Shown here one piece after another: positions 27,584-37,885 of a stretch of DNA of 64,000 bases. The notes below the pieces were generated by a model. It searched no databases, was not told the DNA's origin, and worked only from the letters and a program-made list of their open reading frames with translations. Origin of the DNA: Haemophilus haemolyticus (GTDB taxonomy: Bacteria; Pseudomonadota; Gammaproteobacteria; Enterobacterales; Pasteurellaceae); NCBI RefSeq assembly GCF_003351405.1, contig NZ_CP031240.1, positions 868,001 to 932,000 on the forward strand, in the 5' to 3' direction. Within the stretch, counting starts at the first letter, position 1, and each line of letters begins with the position of its first letter. Made by a program: the position numbers and the translations under genes.

Positions 27584-28485
27584 TTAATTAACCTTCTTCC
27601 CCAGTGCATAATGCCAAGCCCAGATACGGCTAAAATACCCCCAATAATTAAGGAGGAATCCACTTGTTCATTCAACCAAACGGCAGAGAATAAAATGCCT
27701 AAAATCGGCACAAGAATAATATAAGCCGAGGCATTGCCTGCCCCTAAGTGTTTCACACCATCAAAATACCATGCATAAGCCAATACCGTTGAGCCAAATG
27801 CAAGACCAAGTAAACTAAACCATTGCGATCCATTTAATTGAAATACGGTTGCCCAATCTTCCGCACTTTCCATCCATAATGCTGCCAACGTCAGCATAAA
27901 AAAACCAAAAGTAGAAGAAATCGTAGTAGCAGTGAGAGAATCAATTCCAATTAATACTTTACGAGCCAATAAAGTATAAGCAACCCAGCAAACTAAAGCA
28001 CAAAGCAATAACATTTGACCGAATCCAAAATTTTGTAAGAGGTTAGTTGGATTCCCTTTTGTCATGGCTAACAAAGAACCGCTAATCGCAATAATCATCC
28101 CTAATACAACCCAGCGATTCCATTTTTCTTTAAATAATAAAATAGCAAAAAACATCGTAAAGACGGGATTAGAGGCAACGACCATCGTTCCTTGCCCTGC
28201 TGGAACATATTTCAAACCCCAAATAAAGAAAGTCGAATAACCAAAGATCCCAAGCAAAGCCGTTAACAATAACCCCACCCATTGATTAGGTCGCAGTTGT
28301 TTAGCATATTTGAAACGATTTGCCGCATATAGCCAAATAATGAGTGGAATAATGGCGAAAAAAAAGCGTACGCTTGAAGCAATAAATGTCGGCATAGCTT
28401 GGGCAACCACTCGTCCCCAAGGCCAAGAGGCTCCCCATAAAATCACCATTCCAATTAATTGTAAATGTATGCGGATAGGGTTCAT
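27580..28485 (-). CDS. EamA/DMT-family transporter
   Basis: 301 residues with ten membrane helices in two EamA repeats: first half with LWGASWPWGRVVAQAMP, second with LARKVLIGIDSLTATTISS and the ending LIIGGILAVSGLGIMHWGRR. Family members export metabolites such as amino acids or act on nucleotide sugars. It is embedded between waaF and waaC with 4-base overlaps at both ends, so it is made together with the heptosyltransferases; a role in LPS precursor handling is possible but not shown. Confidence 0.85.
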   Translation of the reverse strand: MNPIRIHLQLIGMVILWGASWPWGRVVAQAMPTFIASSVRFFFAIIPLIIWLYAANRFKYAKQLRPNQWVGLLLTALLGIFGYSTFFIWGLKYVPAGQGTMVVASNPVFTMFFAILLFKEKWNRWVVLGMIIAISGSLLAMTKGNPTNLLQNFGFGQMLLLCALVCWVAYTLLARKVLIGIDSLTATTISSTFGFFMLTLAALWMESAEDWATVFQLNGSQWFSLLGLAFGSTVLAYAWYFDGVKHLGAGNASAYIILVPILGILFSAVWLNEQVDSSLIIGGILAVSGLGIMHWGRRLIK

Positions 28486-29522
28486 TTTGCTAATAATGCC
28501 TCTAATTTTTCTAATGCCATTTCCGGCGTAATATCAATCAAACTTTGATGATAACCTCCCTCTTTGTCGCCTTTACGAACTTTAATCAATCCACCTTCAA
28601 TTAAACGAATAATCGTTGCTTTATCTGAAAGCGGTGGCGTATATTGCGGGCTAGTTGGTCCATAAAGTGCAATCAATGGACGATTGACTGCTGCCGCAAT
28701 ATGCATTAAACCACTGTCATTGGTCACGACTACCGTACAATTTGCAATTAAATCCACCGCTTCATTTAAGTTGGTTTTTCCTGCTAAATTGACACAAAAC
28801 TCACGTAATTCTTCTGGTAGCGCTTGACAAATTTCTTCGCCCACTAGTTCATCTTTAGCAGAACCAAATAATTCTACCGCATAGCCTTTTTCAATGAGCA
28901 TTTCTGCCAATTTAGCATAATGATAATGTGGCCAACGTTTTGCAGGGCCAAATTCTGCGCCAGGACAAAAACCAATAATTGGACGTTCGCCTAAAAGTGC
29001 GGTTTGTTTTTCAAATTTTTTTAAGGTTTCAGCTTGTTGCGCTGGCTCAACCGTCAAATAGGGTTTTAAGACAGAAATATCATCAGCTTTTGGTACGGCA
29101 TCTTTTTCAAAAGCCAATGCAACATAACGCTGCACCATCATTGGATAATCTTTTTTATTGGCTCGTAAATCATTCAATAAAATATAACGGCTTTCGCCTT
29201 TCCAACCACGACGATGAACAATTTTTGCAAAGAAAGGAATAAACGCAGATTTCAATGAATTAGGCAAAACAATCGCCATATCATATTGTTCACGCAAAGA
29301 CTTTCCTAAACGATAACGCGTTCCCAATTCAAAGGCCCCGTGCCCTAATGGCATTTCAATCGCCTTACGCACCTCTGGCATACGCGCAAGCAAAGGCTTA
29401 CACCAATTCGGTGCCATCACATCAATATTGCAGTTTGGATATTGAATTTTCAGTTGCTGGTACAAACTGTGCGACATCATCATATCGCCAACCCAAGAAG
29501 GGCCGATAATTAGAATATTCAT
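28482..29522 (-). CDS. waaF: LPS heptosyltransferase II
   Basis: Adds the second heptose to the LPS inner core. 346 residues, GT9 family: MNILIIGPSWVGDMMMSHSL, APNWCKPLLARMPEV, GFCPGAEFGPAKRWPHYHYA and VVTNDSGLMHIAAAVNRPL. I chose the ATG at 29522 because MNILIIGPSWVGD is the conserved N-terminus; an in-frame Met at 29576 lies inside the paired uptake signals upstream. It is the first gene of the waaF-EamA-waaC unit, downstream of hldD on the same strand. Confidence 0.95.
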   Translation of the reverse strand: MNILIIGPSWVGDMMMSHSLYQQLKIQYPNCNIDVMAPNWCKPLLARMPEVRKAIEMPLGHGAFELGTRYRLGKSLREQYDMAIVLPNSLKSAFIPFFAKIVHRRGWKGESRYILLNDLRANKKDYPMMVQRYVALAFEKDAVPKADDISVLKPYLTVEPAQQAETLKKFEKQTALLGERPIIGFCPGAEFGPAKRWPHYHYAKLAEMLIEKGYAVELFGSAKDELVGEEICQALPEELREFCVNLAGKTNLNEAVDLIANCTVVVTNDSGLMHIAAAVNRPLIALYGPTSPQYTPPLSDKATIIRLIEGGLIKVRKGDKEGGYHQSLIDITPEMALEKLEALLAK

Positions 29523-29545
29523 TTTCTGTCTTTCAGATAAAAGTG

Positions 29546-29580
29546 CGGTCAAAAATACCGAGATTTTTAACCGCACTTTG
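29546..29580. terminator. Paired uptake signals between hldD and waaF
   Basis: AAAAGTGCGGTC and ACCGCACTTT enclose about 17 bases. The stem may terminate or weaken the hldD message before waaF. It lies in the 85-base gap of the two genes. Confidence 0.5.
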
Positions 29581-29607
29581 TTGATGAGAAGTAGGCAAAC
29601 CTACGGT

Positions 29608-30534
29608 TTATTTTCTATTCAACCACGCCATATATTCAGCCACGCCTTCCGCGACTGTTTTGAATGGTTTATCGTAGCCTGTTGAGCGAAGTTTAGTCAA
29701 ATCTGCTTGAGTATATTCTTGATAACGAGATTTCAAATGCTCTGGGAATGGAATGGTTTCAATCTCGCCTTTACCGTGGAATTTCACTACTGCATCAGCC
29801 ACTGCACGGAAACTTTCTGCATTTCCTGTACCAAGGTTGTAAATACCCGAAATACCATTTTGCCAGCACCAAATATTCACTGCAGCCACATCGCCTACAT
29901 AAACAAAATCACGGCGGAAGTGTTCGCTGCCTGCAAATAATTTTGGATTTTCGCCTTTTAAGATTTGGTTATTCAAGTGGAATGCTACACTCGCCATAGA
30001 ACCTTTATGATTTTCACGCGGCCCGTAAACATTGAAATAACGGAAACCACATACTGGCGATTTTGCTTCTGGCAAAATGTTGCGCACATATTGGTCGAAC
30101 AAGAATTTAGAATAGCCATAAACATTTAATGGGCCTTCAAATTCACGTTCTTCACGGAATACTTTGGTATCACCATAAGTTGCCGCACTTGAGGCATAGA
30201 AAAAAGGAATTTCACGGTCAAGGCAATAATGCAACAACTCTTTAGAATATTCGTAGTTGTTGTGCATAATGTATTTGCCATCCCATTCCGTAGTCGCAGA
30301 ACATGCCCCCTCGTGAAATACTGCATCAATATCGCCAAATTCGTCGCCCGCGATAATAGAAGCAATGAAATCTTCTTTATCACAATAATCTGCAATGTCT
30401 AAATCAACTAAATTTGCGAATTTCGTGCCATCTTTTAAGTTATCTACCACTAAAATATCTTTGCGCCCTAAATCATTTAATGCTTTGACAATATTACTGC
30501 CAATAAAACCAGCGCCGCCTGTTACGATAATCAT
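29608..30534 (-). CDS. hldD: ADP-L-glycero-D-manno-heptose-6-epimerase
   Basis: Last step in making the activated heptose for LPS: epimerises ADP-D-glycero- to ADP-L-glycero-D-manno-heptose with NADP. 308 residues, short-chain dehydrogenase fold with Rossmann motif GGAGFIGSN, catalytic [13 protein letters not shown] (YxxxK) and [20 protein letters not shown]. It is followed by waaF on the same strand, which uses its product. Formerly rfaD/gmhD. Confidence 0.97.
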   Translation of the reverse strand: MIIVTGGAGFIGSNIVKALNDLGRKDILVVDNLKDGTKFANLVDLDIADYCDKEDFIASIIAGDEFGDIDAVFHEGACSATTEWDGKYIMHNNYEYSKELLHYCLDREIPFFYASSAATYGDTKVFREEREFEGPLNVYGYSKFLFDQYVRNILPEAKSPVCGFRYFNVYGPRENHKGSMASVAFHLNNQILKGENPKLFAGSEHFRRDFVYVGDVAAVNIWCWQNGISGIYNLGTGNAESFRAVADAVVKFHGKGEIETIPFPEHLKSRYQEYTQADLTKLRSTGYDKPFKTVAEGVAEYMAWLNRK

Positions 30535-30586
30535 AATTCTGTCCTCTTTAAAATAAGTCTGCGTATTGTAATAGATTTTCTACCGC

Positions 30587-31090
30587 TTAGCCAAAAAACT
30601 CTGTGAAAAACAACCGCACTTTTAATCCCCAATAACTCGTGAGGCCTGTTGTAACAAGATCCATTTTGCCTTTACTCAATAGCACAATTGTGGGCGTCAC
30701 ATTAATTTGCCATCGTCCTGCAAATTCACCTTTAGGATCATTAACCGTAGTGAAGTGGTAGTCATTCTTACTTAAATAATCATTTACGTCCATCTCATTG
30801 CCTGAACGTAACGCCACCGATACAACTTGATAGCCTTCTTTTGCTAAAGAATTAATCGCTGGCGAAGTATAGCGACAATAACCACACCAAGTTCCCCAAA
30901 AATAAAGCAACGTCGCTTTATTTTGATCAAGACTTTCAAGAGAGAACGTATTCCCTTGAAGATCTTGTAACGTGATTTTATTTATTTCATCTGGCACCAC
31001 AGGACGACGAACAAAATCCAGTATGCTACTCATCACAATAAACGTTAAAAAGAGGGATAATCCATTCTTAAGTAATTTTTTAATCTTCAT
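30587..31090 (-). CDS. Membrane-anchored thioredoxin-like protein
   Basis: 167 residues with one N-terminal membrane helix (about 10-25) and a periplasmic TlpA/ResA-type thioredoxin fold. The active site is WGTWCGYC (CxxC) and the cis-proline segment is NVTPTIVLLSKGKM. Such proteins reduce or isomerise disulfides in the periplasm and may keep apocytochrome or other cysteines reduced. The C-terminus is longer than ResA and ends in a hydrophobic aromatic segment. It lies between hldD and the divergent deoC; no cytochrome genes are near. Confidence 0.82.
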   Translation of the reverse strand: MKIKKLLKNGLSLFLTFIVMSSILDFVRRPVVPDEINKITLQDLQGNTFSLESLDQNKATLLYFWGTWCGYCRYTSPAINSLAKEGYQVVSVALRSGNEMDVNDYLSKNDYHFTTVNDPKGEFAGRWQINVTPTIVLLSKGKMDLVTTGLTSYWGLKVRLFFTEFFG

Positions 31091-31206
31091 TTTCTTTATT
31101 CCTTTATTCCTTATCTAGTTGAGATGATTGTAATCAAGCATAAAAGCACAGTCAAAAACAAGGGATTTTTGCTACAATAGGTAAAACATAAATAAGGAGG
31201 AAAATA

Positions 31207-31878
31207 ATGACACCGAATCAACTTGCTCAATATATCGACCACACCGCACTGACTGCAGAAAAAAATGAACAAGATATTTTGACACTCTGTAATGAAGCGA
31301 TTGAACACGGATTTTATTCTGTATGTATCAATTCTGGTTATATTCCACTCGCTAAAGAAAAACTTGCTGGCTCAAATGTAAAAATTTGCACCGTAGTTGG
31401 CTTCCCTTTGGGTGCGAATTTAACCTCTGTAAAAGCATTTGAAACACAAGAATCCATTAAAGCAGGTGCTAATGAAATTGATATGGTGATTAATGTAGGT
31501 TGGATAAAATCGCAAAAATGGGATGCGGTAAAACAAGATATTCAAGCGGTGTTTAATGCTTGTAATGGCACGCCATTAAAAGTGATTTTAGAAACTTGTT
31601 TGCTCACTAAAGATGAAATAGTGAAAGCCTGTGAAATTTGTAAAGAAATCGGTGTGGCTTTTGTTAAAACATCAACAGGCTTCAATAAAGGCGGGGCGAC
31701 CGTAGAAGATGTTGCATTGATGAAACAAACGGTCGGCAATATTGGTGTTAAAGCATCAGGCGGCGTGCGTGATACTGAAACAGCACTTGCAATGATTAAA
31801 GCGGGTGCGACACGCATTGGTGCAAGTGCGGGCATTGCAATTATTAGTGGCGCGCAAGATACCCAAAGCACTTACTAG
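31207..31878 (+). CDS. deoC: Deoxyribose-phosphate aldolase
   Basis: Splits 2-deoxyribose 5-phosphate into acetaldehyde and glyceraldehyde 3-phosphate in nucleoside breakdown. 223 residues; TIM barrel with the Schiff-base lysine in FVKTSTGF and conserved [15 protein letters not shown] and [23 protein letters not shown] precedes the ATG at 31207. It is a single gene here, without deoA/deoD, and ends in a GC-rich hairpin shared with comM. Confidence 0.95.
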   Translation: MTPNQLAQYIDHTALTAEKNEQDILTLCNEAIEHGFYSVCINSGYIPLAKEKLAGSNVKICTVVGFPLGANLTSVKAFETQESIKAGANEIDMVINVGWIKSQKWDAVKQDIQAVFNACNGTPLKVILETCLLTKDEIVKACEICKEIGVAFVKTSTGFNKGGATVEDVALMKQTVGNIGVKASGGVRDTETALAMIKAGATRIGASAGIAIISGAQDTQSTY

Positions 31879-31888
31879 CCCTCCTTTC

Positions 31889-31918
31889 ACGCGTGGTATT
31901 CTCACCACGCGTTTTTAC
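31889..31918. terminator. Bidirectional hairpin deoC / comM
   Basis: ACGCGTGG and CCACGCGT pair around TATTCTCA and a T-run follows. It is placed between the deoC stop and the comM stop. Confidence 0.75.
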
Positions 31919-33444
31919 ATATTCGACAATTTCTGCAGCAAACGATCCATAGCTCGATAGCCCAAGGCCTCCGCCAAGTGCGGTTGAGAAATTTGTTGTT
32001 CTCCTTGCAAATCAGCAATGGTTCGAGAAACTTTCAGAATACGATGGTAAGCCCGAACAGAAAGCCCTAGTTTATTCAGCGCATTTTCAAGGAAAAAGGC
32101 ATCTTTATCACTTAACTTGCAATCACGTTCAATCTCTTTACTGTTCAAATAAGCGTTAATTTTCCCCGATCTTTCCATTTGAATCTCACGCACTTTTAAC
32201 ACTTTTTCTCGTACTTGCGCGCTGGTTTCGCCACGATCGCCGGTATTTTGTAAGCTTCCTTGTGGCAATAAAGGTACTTCAATAGACAAATCGAAACGAT
32301 CTAAAAATGGCCCTGAAAGTCGATTCAAATAACGCATAATTTGCTGGGGTGAAGTTCGGTTATGAGTCCCCGTATAATGGCCTGTCGGACTTGGATTCAT
32401 CGCTGCCACCAATTGAAAACGAGCTGGAAATTGGATTTTGGCATTAGCACGAGAAATAATAATCTCACCACTTTCCAAAGGCTGACGTAGTGCATCTAAC
32501 ACCTTTCGCTCAAATTCTGGAAGTTCATCAAGAAAAAGTACGCCATTTGTTGCTAAGGATATTTCACCAGGTTTTGGGATCGTTCCACCTCCAACTAAAG
32601 CCGGCATTGATGCACTATGATGTGGTGCGCGAAAAGGACGCTGTTTCCAATTATGAAAATTTAACTCGTTTTGAACTAAACTCGTTACAGATGCCGTTTC
32701 TATCGCTTCTAGATCGGTCATTTCGGGTAAAAGCCCTGTCAATCGGCTAGCTAACATGGTTTTCCCTGTACCCGGTGGGCCAAGAAAGAGCAAATTATGC
32801 TGCCCTGCTGCGGCAATGGTCAATGCTCGTTTGGCGTGTTGTTGTCCGATAATATCCGTTAAATCTAATGTATTTTTACCTGAAAAATTTACCGCACTTT
32901 CTTTCACAATTTCAGTGGCGAGAGGTAATTTTTCCTGACCATTGAGAAATTGAACTACATCTAAAAGCGTTTGCGCAAAATAAGTATTTTGATCAGACAC
33001 GAGCGAGGCTTCATTCGCATTTTGCTTCGCGATAATTAATTCTCGCTTTGACTTTTGCGCCGCAAGAATAGCGGGAATTAGACCATGAACGCCACGTAAT
33101 TGCCCCGTCAGCGCAAGCTCAGCCACAAATTCAAATTGCTTTAAACGGCTCGCATCAAGCTGATCTGATGCGGCTAAAATTCCGATGGCAATAGGCAAAT
33201 CAAATCGTCCACCTTCTTTCGGTAAATCTGCAGGGGCGAGATTCACTGTGATACGTTTGGCTGGGTATTTAAATTGTGCATTCATCAACGCACTACGCAC
33301 CCGATCTTGTGCCTCTTTCACCGTTTTTTCGGGCAAACCAACAAGTGTAAATCCTGGTTTTCCGTTGCTTAAATGCACCTCAATGGTGACAAGCGGTGCT
33401 TGCACACCCATAGAAGCACGGCTGTAAACAATAGCAAGGGACAT
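31915..33444 (-). CDS. comM: Competence protein ComM, AAA+ branch-migration helicase
   Basis: 509 residues. N-terminal Lon-protease-like fold (MSLAIVYSRASMGVQAPLVT), then a Mg-chelatase-type AAA+ domain with Walker A GPPGTGKTML, Walker B NGVLFLDELPEF and a C-terminal arginine-rich region. ComM is a hexameric helicase that extends the three-strand intermediate when imported DNA recombines, and it is required for normal transformation in H. influenzae. A canonical CRP-S (Sxy-dependent) site lies about 90 bp upstream, which places it in the competence regulon. Confidence 0.96.
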   Translation of the reverse strand: MSLAIVYSRASMGVQAPLVTIEVHLSNGKPGFTLVGLPEKTVKEAQDRVRSALMNAQFKYPAKRITVNLAPADLPKEGGRFDLPIAIGILAASDQLDASRLKQFEFVAELALTGQLRGVHGLIPAILAAQKSKRELIIAKQNANEASLVSDQNTYFAQTLLDVVQFLNGQEKLPLATEIVKESAVNFSGKNTLDLTDIIGQQHAKRALTIAAAGQHNLLFLGPPGTGKTMLASRLTGLLPEMTDLEAIETASVTSLVQNELNFHNWKQRPFRAPHHSASMPALVGGGTIPKPGEISLATNGVLFLDELPEFERKVLDALRQPLESGEIIISRANAKIQFPARFQLVAAMNPSPTGHYTGTHNRTSPQQIMRYLNRLSGPFLDRFDLSIEVPLLPQGSLQNTGDRGETSAQVREKVLKVREIQMERSGKINAYLNSKEIERDCKLSDKDAFFLENALNKLGLSVRAYHRILKVSRTIADLQGEQQISQPHLAEALGYRAMDRLLQKLSNM

Positions 33445-33492
33445 AATAATCCTTAAAGTGCGGTAAAAATGAAAATAGTTTTTGCACTATAA

Positions 33493-33530
33493 AAAAAAGC
33501 ACATAATGAAATCATTCATCATGTGCTTTT
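33493..33530 (-). terminator. Hairpin terminator of ysxC inside the comM promoter region
   Basis: AAAGCACAT and ATGTGCTTT form a stem around about 14 bases; on the minus strand it is followed by a run of T. It terminates the ysxC message just in front of comM. Confidence 0.7.
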
Positions 33531-33553
33531 CTTGCGATCTAGATCGCAAAATT
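33529..33553 (-). promoter_or_regulatory. CRP-S (Sxy-dependent competence) site of comM
   Basis: The perfect palindrome TTGCGATCTAGATCGCAA (33532-33549), with flanking T and A runs, matches the H. influenzae CRP-S consensus, in which TGCGA replaces the usual TGTGA. It is centred about 96 bases upstream of the comM ATG at 33444. Confidence 0.9.
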
Positions 33554-33559
33554 TATATT

Positions 33560-34177
33560 TTATTCCGCAAAAAGTGGCGAAAACCAAAAATCTAATTTCG
33601 CTGCAAGTTTATCAATACCAATTTTATTTTGTGCAGAAAAGGCTTCTACTTGAATATCACCTTGGAATGGAAGAATCGCTTCGCGCACCATTTTCACTTG
33701 TTTACTACGTGCGCTTTGGCTCAATTTATCGGCTTTAGTAAGCAATAAAAGTACTGGTAAATCTGCAGAAACCGCCCATTCAATCATTTGTTGGTCAAGA
33801 TCCTTAAGCGGATGGCGAATATCCATCAACACAATCAATCCAGCCAAACATTCTCGTTTTTGCAAATATTCGCCTAATGATTTTTGCCATTGAATTTTCA
33901 TTTGCTCTGGTACGGCTGCATAACCATAGCCCGGTAAATCTACCAATTTACAATTTGGTTCCACTTCAAATAAGTTGATTAATTGTGTGCGCCCCGGTGT
34001 TTTTGAAGTGCGGGCTAAGCTTTTTTGATTGGTTAATGCATTAAGTGCGGTCGATTTCCCCGCATTTGAACGACCCGCAAACGCAATTTCAATGCCGGTA
34101 TCTTCCGGAATAGAACGAATATTCGGCGCGCTCGTTAAAAAATGAGTTTTATGATAATTAAGTTTAATTTCAGACAT
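33560..34177 (-). CDS. ysxC: Ribosome-biogenesis GTPase YsxC/EngB
   Basis: 205 residues. Small GTPase needed for assembly of the large ribosomal subunit. G1 motif [10 protein letters not shown]3 DLPGYG, G4 LTKADKLS and the G5-like FSAQNKIG are all visible. It is transcribed toward comM but ends in its own hairpin, and is divergent from the DUF535 gene. Confidence 0.96.
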   Translation of the reverse strand: MSEIKLNYHKTHFLTSAPNIRSIPEDTGIEIAFAGRSNAGKSTALNALTNQKSLARTSKTPGRTQLINLFEVEPNCKLVDLPGYGYAAVPEQMKIQWQKSLGEYLQKRECLAGLIVLMDIRHPLKDLDQQMIEWAVSADLPVLLLLTKADKLSQSARSKQVKMVREAILPFQGDIQVEAFSAQNKIGIDKLAAKLDFWFSPLFAE

Positions 34178-34214
34178 AAGGATTCCTTTTAAAATTGCGC
34201 TAAGAATAGCATAA

Positions 34215-35147
34215 ATGGAAAATTTCTTGAAATTATGTCAAAATTTGCGCCAAAATTATAACCAATTCATGGCAATTCAGATGACAACAAAAACAACTTA
34301 CCAATGGCCTCAATCTAAGGATATTTACCCATATCGACCAGGGCGTTTTGATGCACCAAAACATTGGCGTTATAACTTACGTAGCTTTTTAAATCGTGGT
34401 TCAATTCGTCGCTTTGAACAATTTATCAATCAGCATCCTTTTCTCGTCGATATTTTTAATACGCACTTGGATTATAGTTATCCTGTTGCTTGTCGTTTTC
34501 TGGATAAACGCTTCAATGCATCACAACGTTTTAATGCCGTTTGTGATAACCTTTTATTTTTACCTAAAAAACTTACCGCACTTTCTACGCCGTTATGGGA
34601 AAAACCATTAAGTTTTGGCGAGGTCATCCCTGATTTTGAAATGACATTAAGTATGACAACTCATCAACCGATGGAAGGATATTGGGTATTGGAGCTATGG
34701 CATAAACCAAGAAATGAATTAGTCTATTTGCTTACTTTTGCCAAATTGGGCGATGCGCTACTTATTGCTGTTGTACAAGGGCCAAATTTTGAAGGTTCAA
34801 AAGAAATGGTGAAACAACTCACCAAATCATGCCACGGTTTGCGCCCAGCCTATTTAATGGTTGAAACCATGAAATCACTTACAAAAATTCTAGGCTACGA
34901 TAAATTGCTTGGCATTCCGCAAAAATACCAAAATAAGTCTCGCTTCATCCAAAGTAAACAATACACTGTGGACTATGATGCAATTTTTGGTGAATCAGGC
35001 GGAGAATTAAAAGATTACTGGGAATTGCCTTTAGAAATGGATCGAAATCTGGATGATATTCCAAGTAAAAAACGTTCCATGTATCGTAAACGCTATGCCA
35101 TGTTAGATGAAATAACTCTCACTATAAAAGACACTCTCAATCTTTAA
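34215..35147 (+). CDS. VirK/YbjX-family (DUF535) protein
   Basis: 310 residues; no signal peptide or membrane segment. Recognised from the whole-length pattern including [38 protein letters not shown] and [15 protein letters not shown], then ending [17 protein letters not shown]. Family members (VirK, YbjX, Som) influence virulence, antimicrobial peptide resistance or membrane traits, with no known biochemical activity. Met codons at 34269 and 34281 are alternative starts; none has a strong Shine-Dalgarno, so the N-terminus is uncertain. Confidence 0.8.
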   Translation: MENFLKLCQNLRQNYNQFMAIQMTTKTTYQWPQSKDIYPYRPGRFDAPKHWRYNLRSFLNRGSIRRFEQFINQHPFLVDIFNTHLDYSYPVACRFLDKRFNASQRFNAVCDNLLFLPKKLTALSTPLWEKPLSFGEVIPDFEMTLSMTTHQPMEGYWVLELWHKPRNELVYLLTFAKLGDALLIAVVQGPNFEGSKEMVKQLTKSCHGLRPAYLMVETMKSLTKILGYDKLLGIPQKYQNKSRFIQSKQYTVDYDAIFGESGGELKDYWELPLEMDRNLDDIPSKKRSMYRKRYAMLDEITLTIKDTLNL

Positions 35148-35153
35148 AATAAT

Positions 35154-35182
35154 GGCGCAGATCAACGCCTGCGCCTATTTTT
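35154..35182 (+). terminator. Terminator of the DUF535 gene
   Basis: GGCGCAG and CTGCGCC pair around ATCAACGC, followed by TATTTTTT. A good intrinsic terminator. Confidence 0.8.
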
Positions 35183-35270
35183 TCTATCGAAAAATTTTTC
35201 CTTTTAAGATTAAATTTATGCTATCGTAGCCGACATTATTCATTCCATTTCACTCGAATAGGAGATACAA

Positions 35271-36224
35271 ATGACAACTCAATTAGATTCACTTCGTCAA
35301 ATGACCGTTGTGGTCGCAGACACTGGCGATATCGACGCGATTAAAAAATATCAACCACAAGATGCGACTACTAACCCATCATTAATTCTAAGCGCATCTG
35401 CACTTCCACAATATGCGCCATTAATTGATGAAGCGGTAGCGTATGCAAAAGCTCAAAGCAATGATAAAACACAGCAACTTATTGATGCAGAAGATAAATT
35501 AGCGGTAAATATTGGCTTAGAAATTTTAAAAATCGTTCCGGGACGTATTTCTACTGAAGTGGATGCCCGTCTTTCTTACAACACACAAGCAACGGTTGAA
35601 AAAGCGCGTAAATTAATCGCACTTTATAATGCAGCAGGCATTTCAAACGATCGTATTTTGATTAAAATTGCTTCAACATGGCAAGGTATCCGTGCTGCAG
35701 AAATCCTTGAAAAAGAAGGCATTAACTGTAACTTAACCTTATTATTCTCTGAAGCGCAAGCTCGTGCTTGTGCCGAAGCGGGCGTTTACTTAATTTCTCC
35801 ATTTGTAGGTCGTATTTTAGACTGGTACAAAGCAAATTCAGACAAAAAAGAATATGCACCTGCAGAAGACCCAGGCGTTATTTCTGTTACCAAAATCTAT
35901 AATTACTACAAAGAATATGGCTACAACACCGTTGTGATGGGCGCAAGCTTCCGTAATGTAGGTGAAATTACTGAACTTGCAGGTTGCGATCGTTTAACCA
36001 TTGCACCAGCATTACTGAAAGAATTACAAGAAAATTCAACCGCACTTGTACGCAAACTAGAATACAAAGGCGAAGTAAAAGCGAAACCACAACCATTAAC
36101 AGAAGCTGAGTTCTACTGGCAACATAACAGCGATGCTATGGCTGTTGAAAAATTAGCAGATGGTATTCGTAAATTTGCTGTTGACCAAGAAAAATTGGAA
36201 AGCATGCTTTCAGCAAAACTTTAA
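35271..36224 (+). CDS. talB: Transaldolase
   Basis: Moves a dihydroxyacetone unit from sedoheptulose 7-phosphate to glyceraldehyde 3-phosphate in the pentose phosphate pathway. 317 residues; class signature DATTNPSLI and the Schiff-base lysine in ILIKIASTW are clear, as is [25 protein letters not shown] precedes the ATG. It stands alone between the DUF535 gene and aspA, and ends in a perfect uptake-signal terminator shared with aspA. Confidence 0.97.
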   Translation: MTTQLDSLRQMTVVVADTGDIDAIKKYQPQDATTNPSLILSASALPQYAPLIDEAVAYAKAQSNDKTQQLIDAEDKLAVNIGLEILKIVPGRISTEVDARLSYNTQATVEKARKLIALYNAAGISNDRILIKIASTWQGIRAAEILEKEGINCNLTLLFSEAQARACAEAGVYLISPFVGRILDWYKANSDKKEYAPAEDPGVISVTKIYNYYKEYGYNTVVMGASFRNVGEITELAGCDRLTIAPALLKELQENSTALVRKLEYKGEVKAKPQPLTEAEFYWQHNSDAMAVEKLADGIRKFAVDQEKLESMLSAKL

Positions 36225-36243
36225 TCCGTAATTCAATATAAAA

Positions 36244-36282
36244 AATAACCGCACTTTTAATTAATAAAAGTGCGGTTATTTC
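36244..36282. terminator. Perfect paired-uptake-signal terminator talB / aspA
   Basis: The arms AAATAACCGCACTTTTA and TAAAAGTGCGGTTATTT form a 17-bp perfect stem between convergent genes. It serves both directions and is the best example of USS-pair use as a terminator here. Confidence 0.85.
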
Positions 36283-36311
36283 TATTCGAGGACTGAATAA
36301 ATCATTCAGAC

Positions 36312-37730
36312 TTATTTATTTAATTTCGCTTTGTAAGTTGGATTCATTAAGTTTTCTACAGAAAGAATGTCATCTAATTGTTCTTCTGTTAATAAACCTT
36401 TTTCTAACACAACTTCACGTACGCCTTTACCTGTTTGCGCACAGATTTTACCCACTAAGTCGCCGTTGTGGTGACCGATAAATGGATTTAAGTAAGTCAC
36501 GATACCGATTGAATTAAACACGTAGTTTTCACAAATTTCTTTGTTTACAGTGATGCCATCCACGCATTTGTCGCGTAAGTTCACACAAGCATTCGTTAAG
36601 ATATCAATAGATTCGAACATTGCTTGACCAATCACTGGCTCCATTACGTTTAATTGTAATTGACCTGCTTCAGATGCGAAGGTCACAGTGGTATCGTTAC
36701 CAATTACTTTAAAGCATACTTGGTTCACTACTTCAGGAACAACTGGGTTTACTTTTGCAGGCATGATAGAAGAGCCAGCTTGTAATTCAGGTAAGTTAAT
36801 TTCTTTAATACCAGCACGTGGACCAGAAGAAAGTAAGCGCAAGTCATTACATACTTTAGAAAGTTTCACTGCAGTACGTTTTAATGCACCGTGAACCATG
36901 ACATAAGCACCACAGTCAGATGTTGCCTCAATTAAGTTTTCTGCTGGTACGCAAGCTAATCCAGTTACTTCAGCAAGGTGTTTTACAACTAATTCTGTAT
37001 AGCCTTGTGGAGTATTTAAACCAGTACCGATTGCAGTCGCACCAAGGTTTACTTCAAGGAGTAAATCTGCAGTACGTTTTAAGTTACGCACTTCTTCTTC
37101 AAGCAATACTGCGAAAGCTTTGAATTCTTGACCAACAGTCATCGGCACTGCATCTTGTAATTGGGTACGCCCCATTTTTAAGATGTTCGCAAACTCTTTT
37201 GCTTTATTATCAAAACCGTCGTGTAAATATTGAATTTTATCAATCAATTTTAAGATGCTGTTGTACACTGCAATACGGAAACCAGTAGGATATGCATCAT
37301 TGGTTGATTGGCTTGCATTAACGTGGTCCATCGGGTTAATCACGTTATATTCGCCTTTTTTATGGCCAATTTTTTCAAGTGCAAGGTTAGCAACTACTTC
37401 ATTGGTATTCATATTGACAGACGTACCTGCACCACCTTGATATACGTCTGATGGGAATTGATCTAAGCATTTTCCAGTAGTAAGGATTTCATCACAAGCT
37501 GCTACAATCGCTTTTGCAATATCACTTGGAATCGCACCTAATTCACCATTGGCTAAAGCCGTTGCTTTTTTCACCATCACCATGCCACGCACAAACTCTG
37601 GTACGTCAGAAATGGTTACGTTAGAAATATTGAAATTTTCTACCGCTCTTAATGTATGAATCCCCCAGTATGCATCTGCTGGTACATCACGTTCGCCGAG
37701 TAAATCTACTTCTTTTCTAAATTGAGTCAT
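36312..37730 (-). CDS. aspA: Aspartate ammonia-lyase
   Basis: Converts aspartate to fumarate and ammonia, feeding fumarate respiration. 472 residues; fumarase/aspartase superfamily signature [15 protein letters not shown] and [20 protein letters not shown] at the start. I chose the ATG at 37730 with AAAGGTG at the right spacing, not the GTG at 37739. A CRP site and a -10 element are correctly spaced upstream. It is next to the urease genes, from memory an arrangement also found in strain Rd. Confidence 0.97.
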   Translation of the reverse strand: MTQFRKEVDLLGERDVPADAYWGIHTLRAVENFNISNVTISDVPEFVRGMVMVKKATALANGELGAIPSDIAKAIVAACDEILTTGKCLDQFPSDVYQGGAGTSVNMNTNEVVANLALEKIGHKKGEYNVINPMDHVNASQSTNDAYPTGFRIAVYNSILKLIDKIQYLHDGFDNKAKEFANILKMGRTQLQDAVPMTVGQEFKAFAVLLEEEVRNLKRTADLLLEVNLGATAIGTGLNTPQGYTELVVKHLAEVTGLACVPAENLIEATSDCGAYVMVHGALKRTAVKLSKVCNDLRLLSSGPRAGIKEINLPELQAGSSIMPAKVNPVVPEVVNQVCFKVIGNDTTVTFASEAGQLQLNVMEPVIGQAMFESIDILTNACVNLRDKCVDGITVNKEICENYVFNSIGIVTYLNPFIGHHNGDLVGKICAQTGKGVREVVLEKGLLTEEQLDDILSVENLMNPTYKAKLNK

Positions 37731-37788
37731 TTGAATCACCTTTTCTGGTTAGTTAATTTGACGCCATTATAGAAATTTTAAGGAGAAA

Positions 37789-37810
37789 AAACTTGACTAA
37801 GATCACATTT
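37789..37810 (-). promoter_or_regulatory. CRP site of aspA
   Basis: On the minus strand TGTGATCTTAGTCAAG lies in an A/T-flanked 22-base near-palindrome. Its centre is about 41 bases upstream of the start point predicted from TATAAT at 37771-37766, the class II spacing. CRP control of aspA is known in enteric bacteria. Confidence 0.75.
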
Positions 37811-37885
37811 TCAAGAAATGCTCTCAAGACATATTTTCATTTTTCGGATTAGTTTTTTTAGGGGAAAATCAGTTGTCTATCAAAC

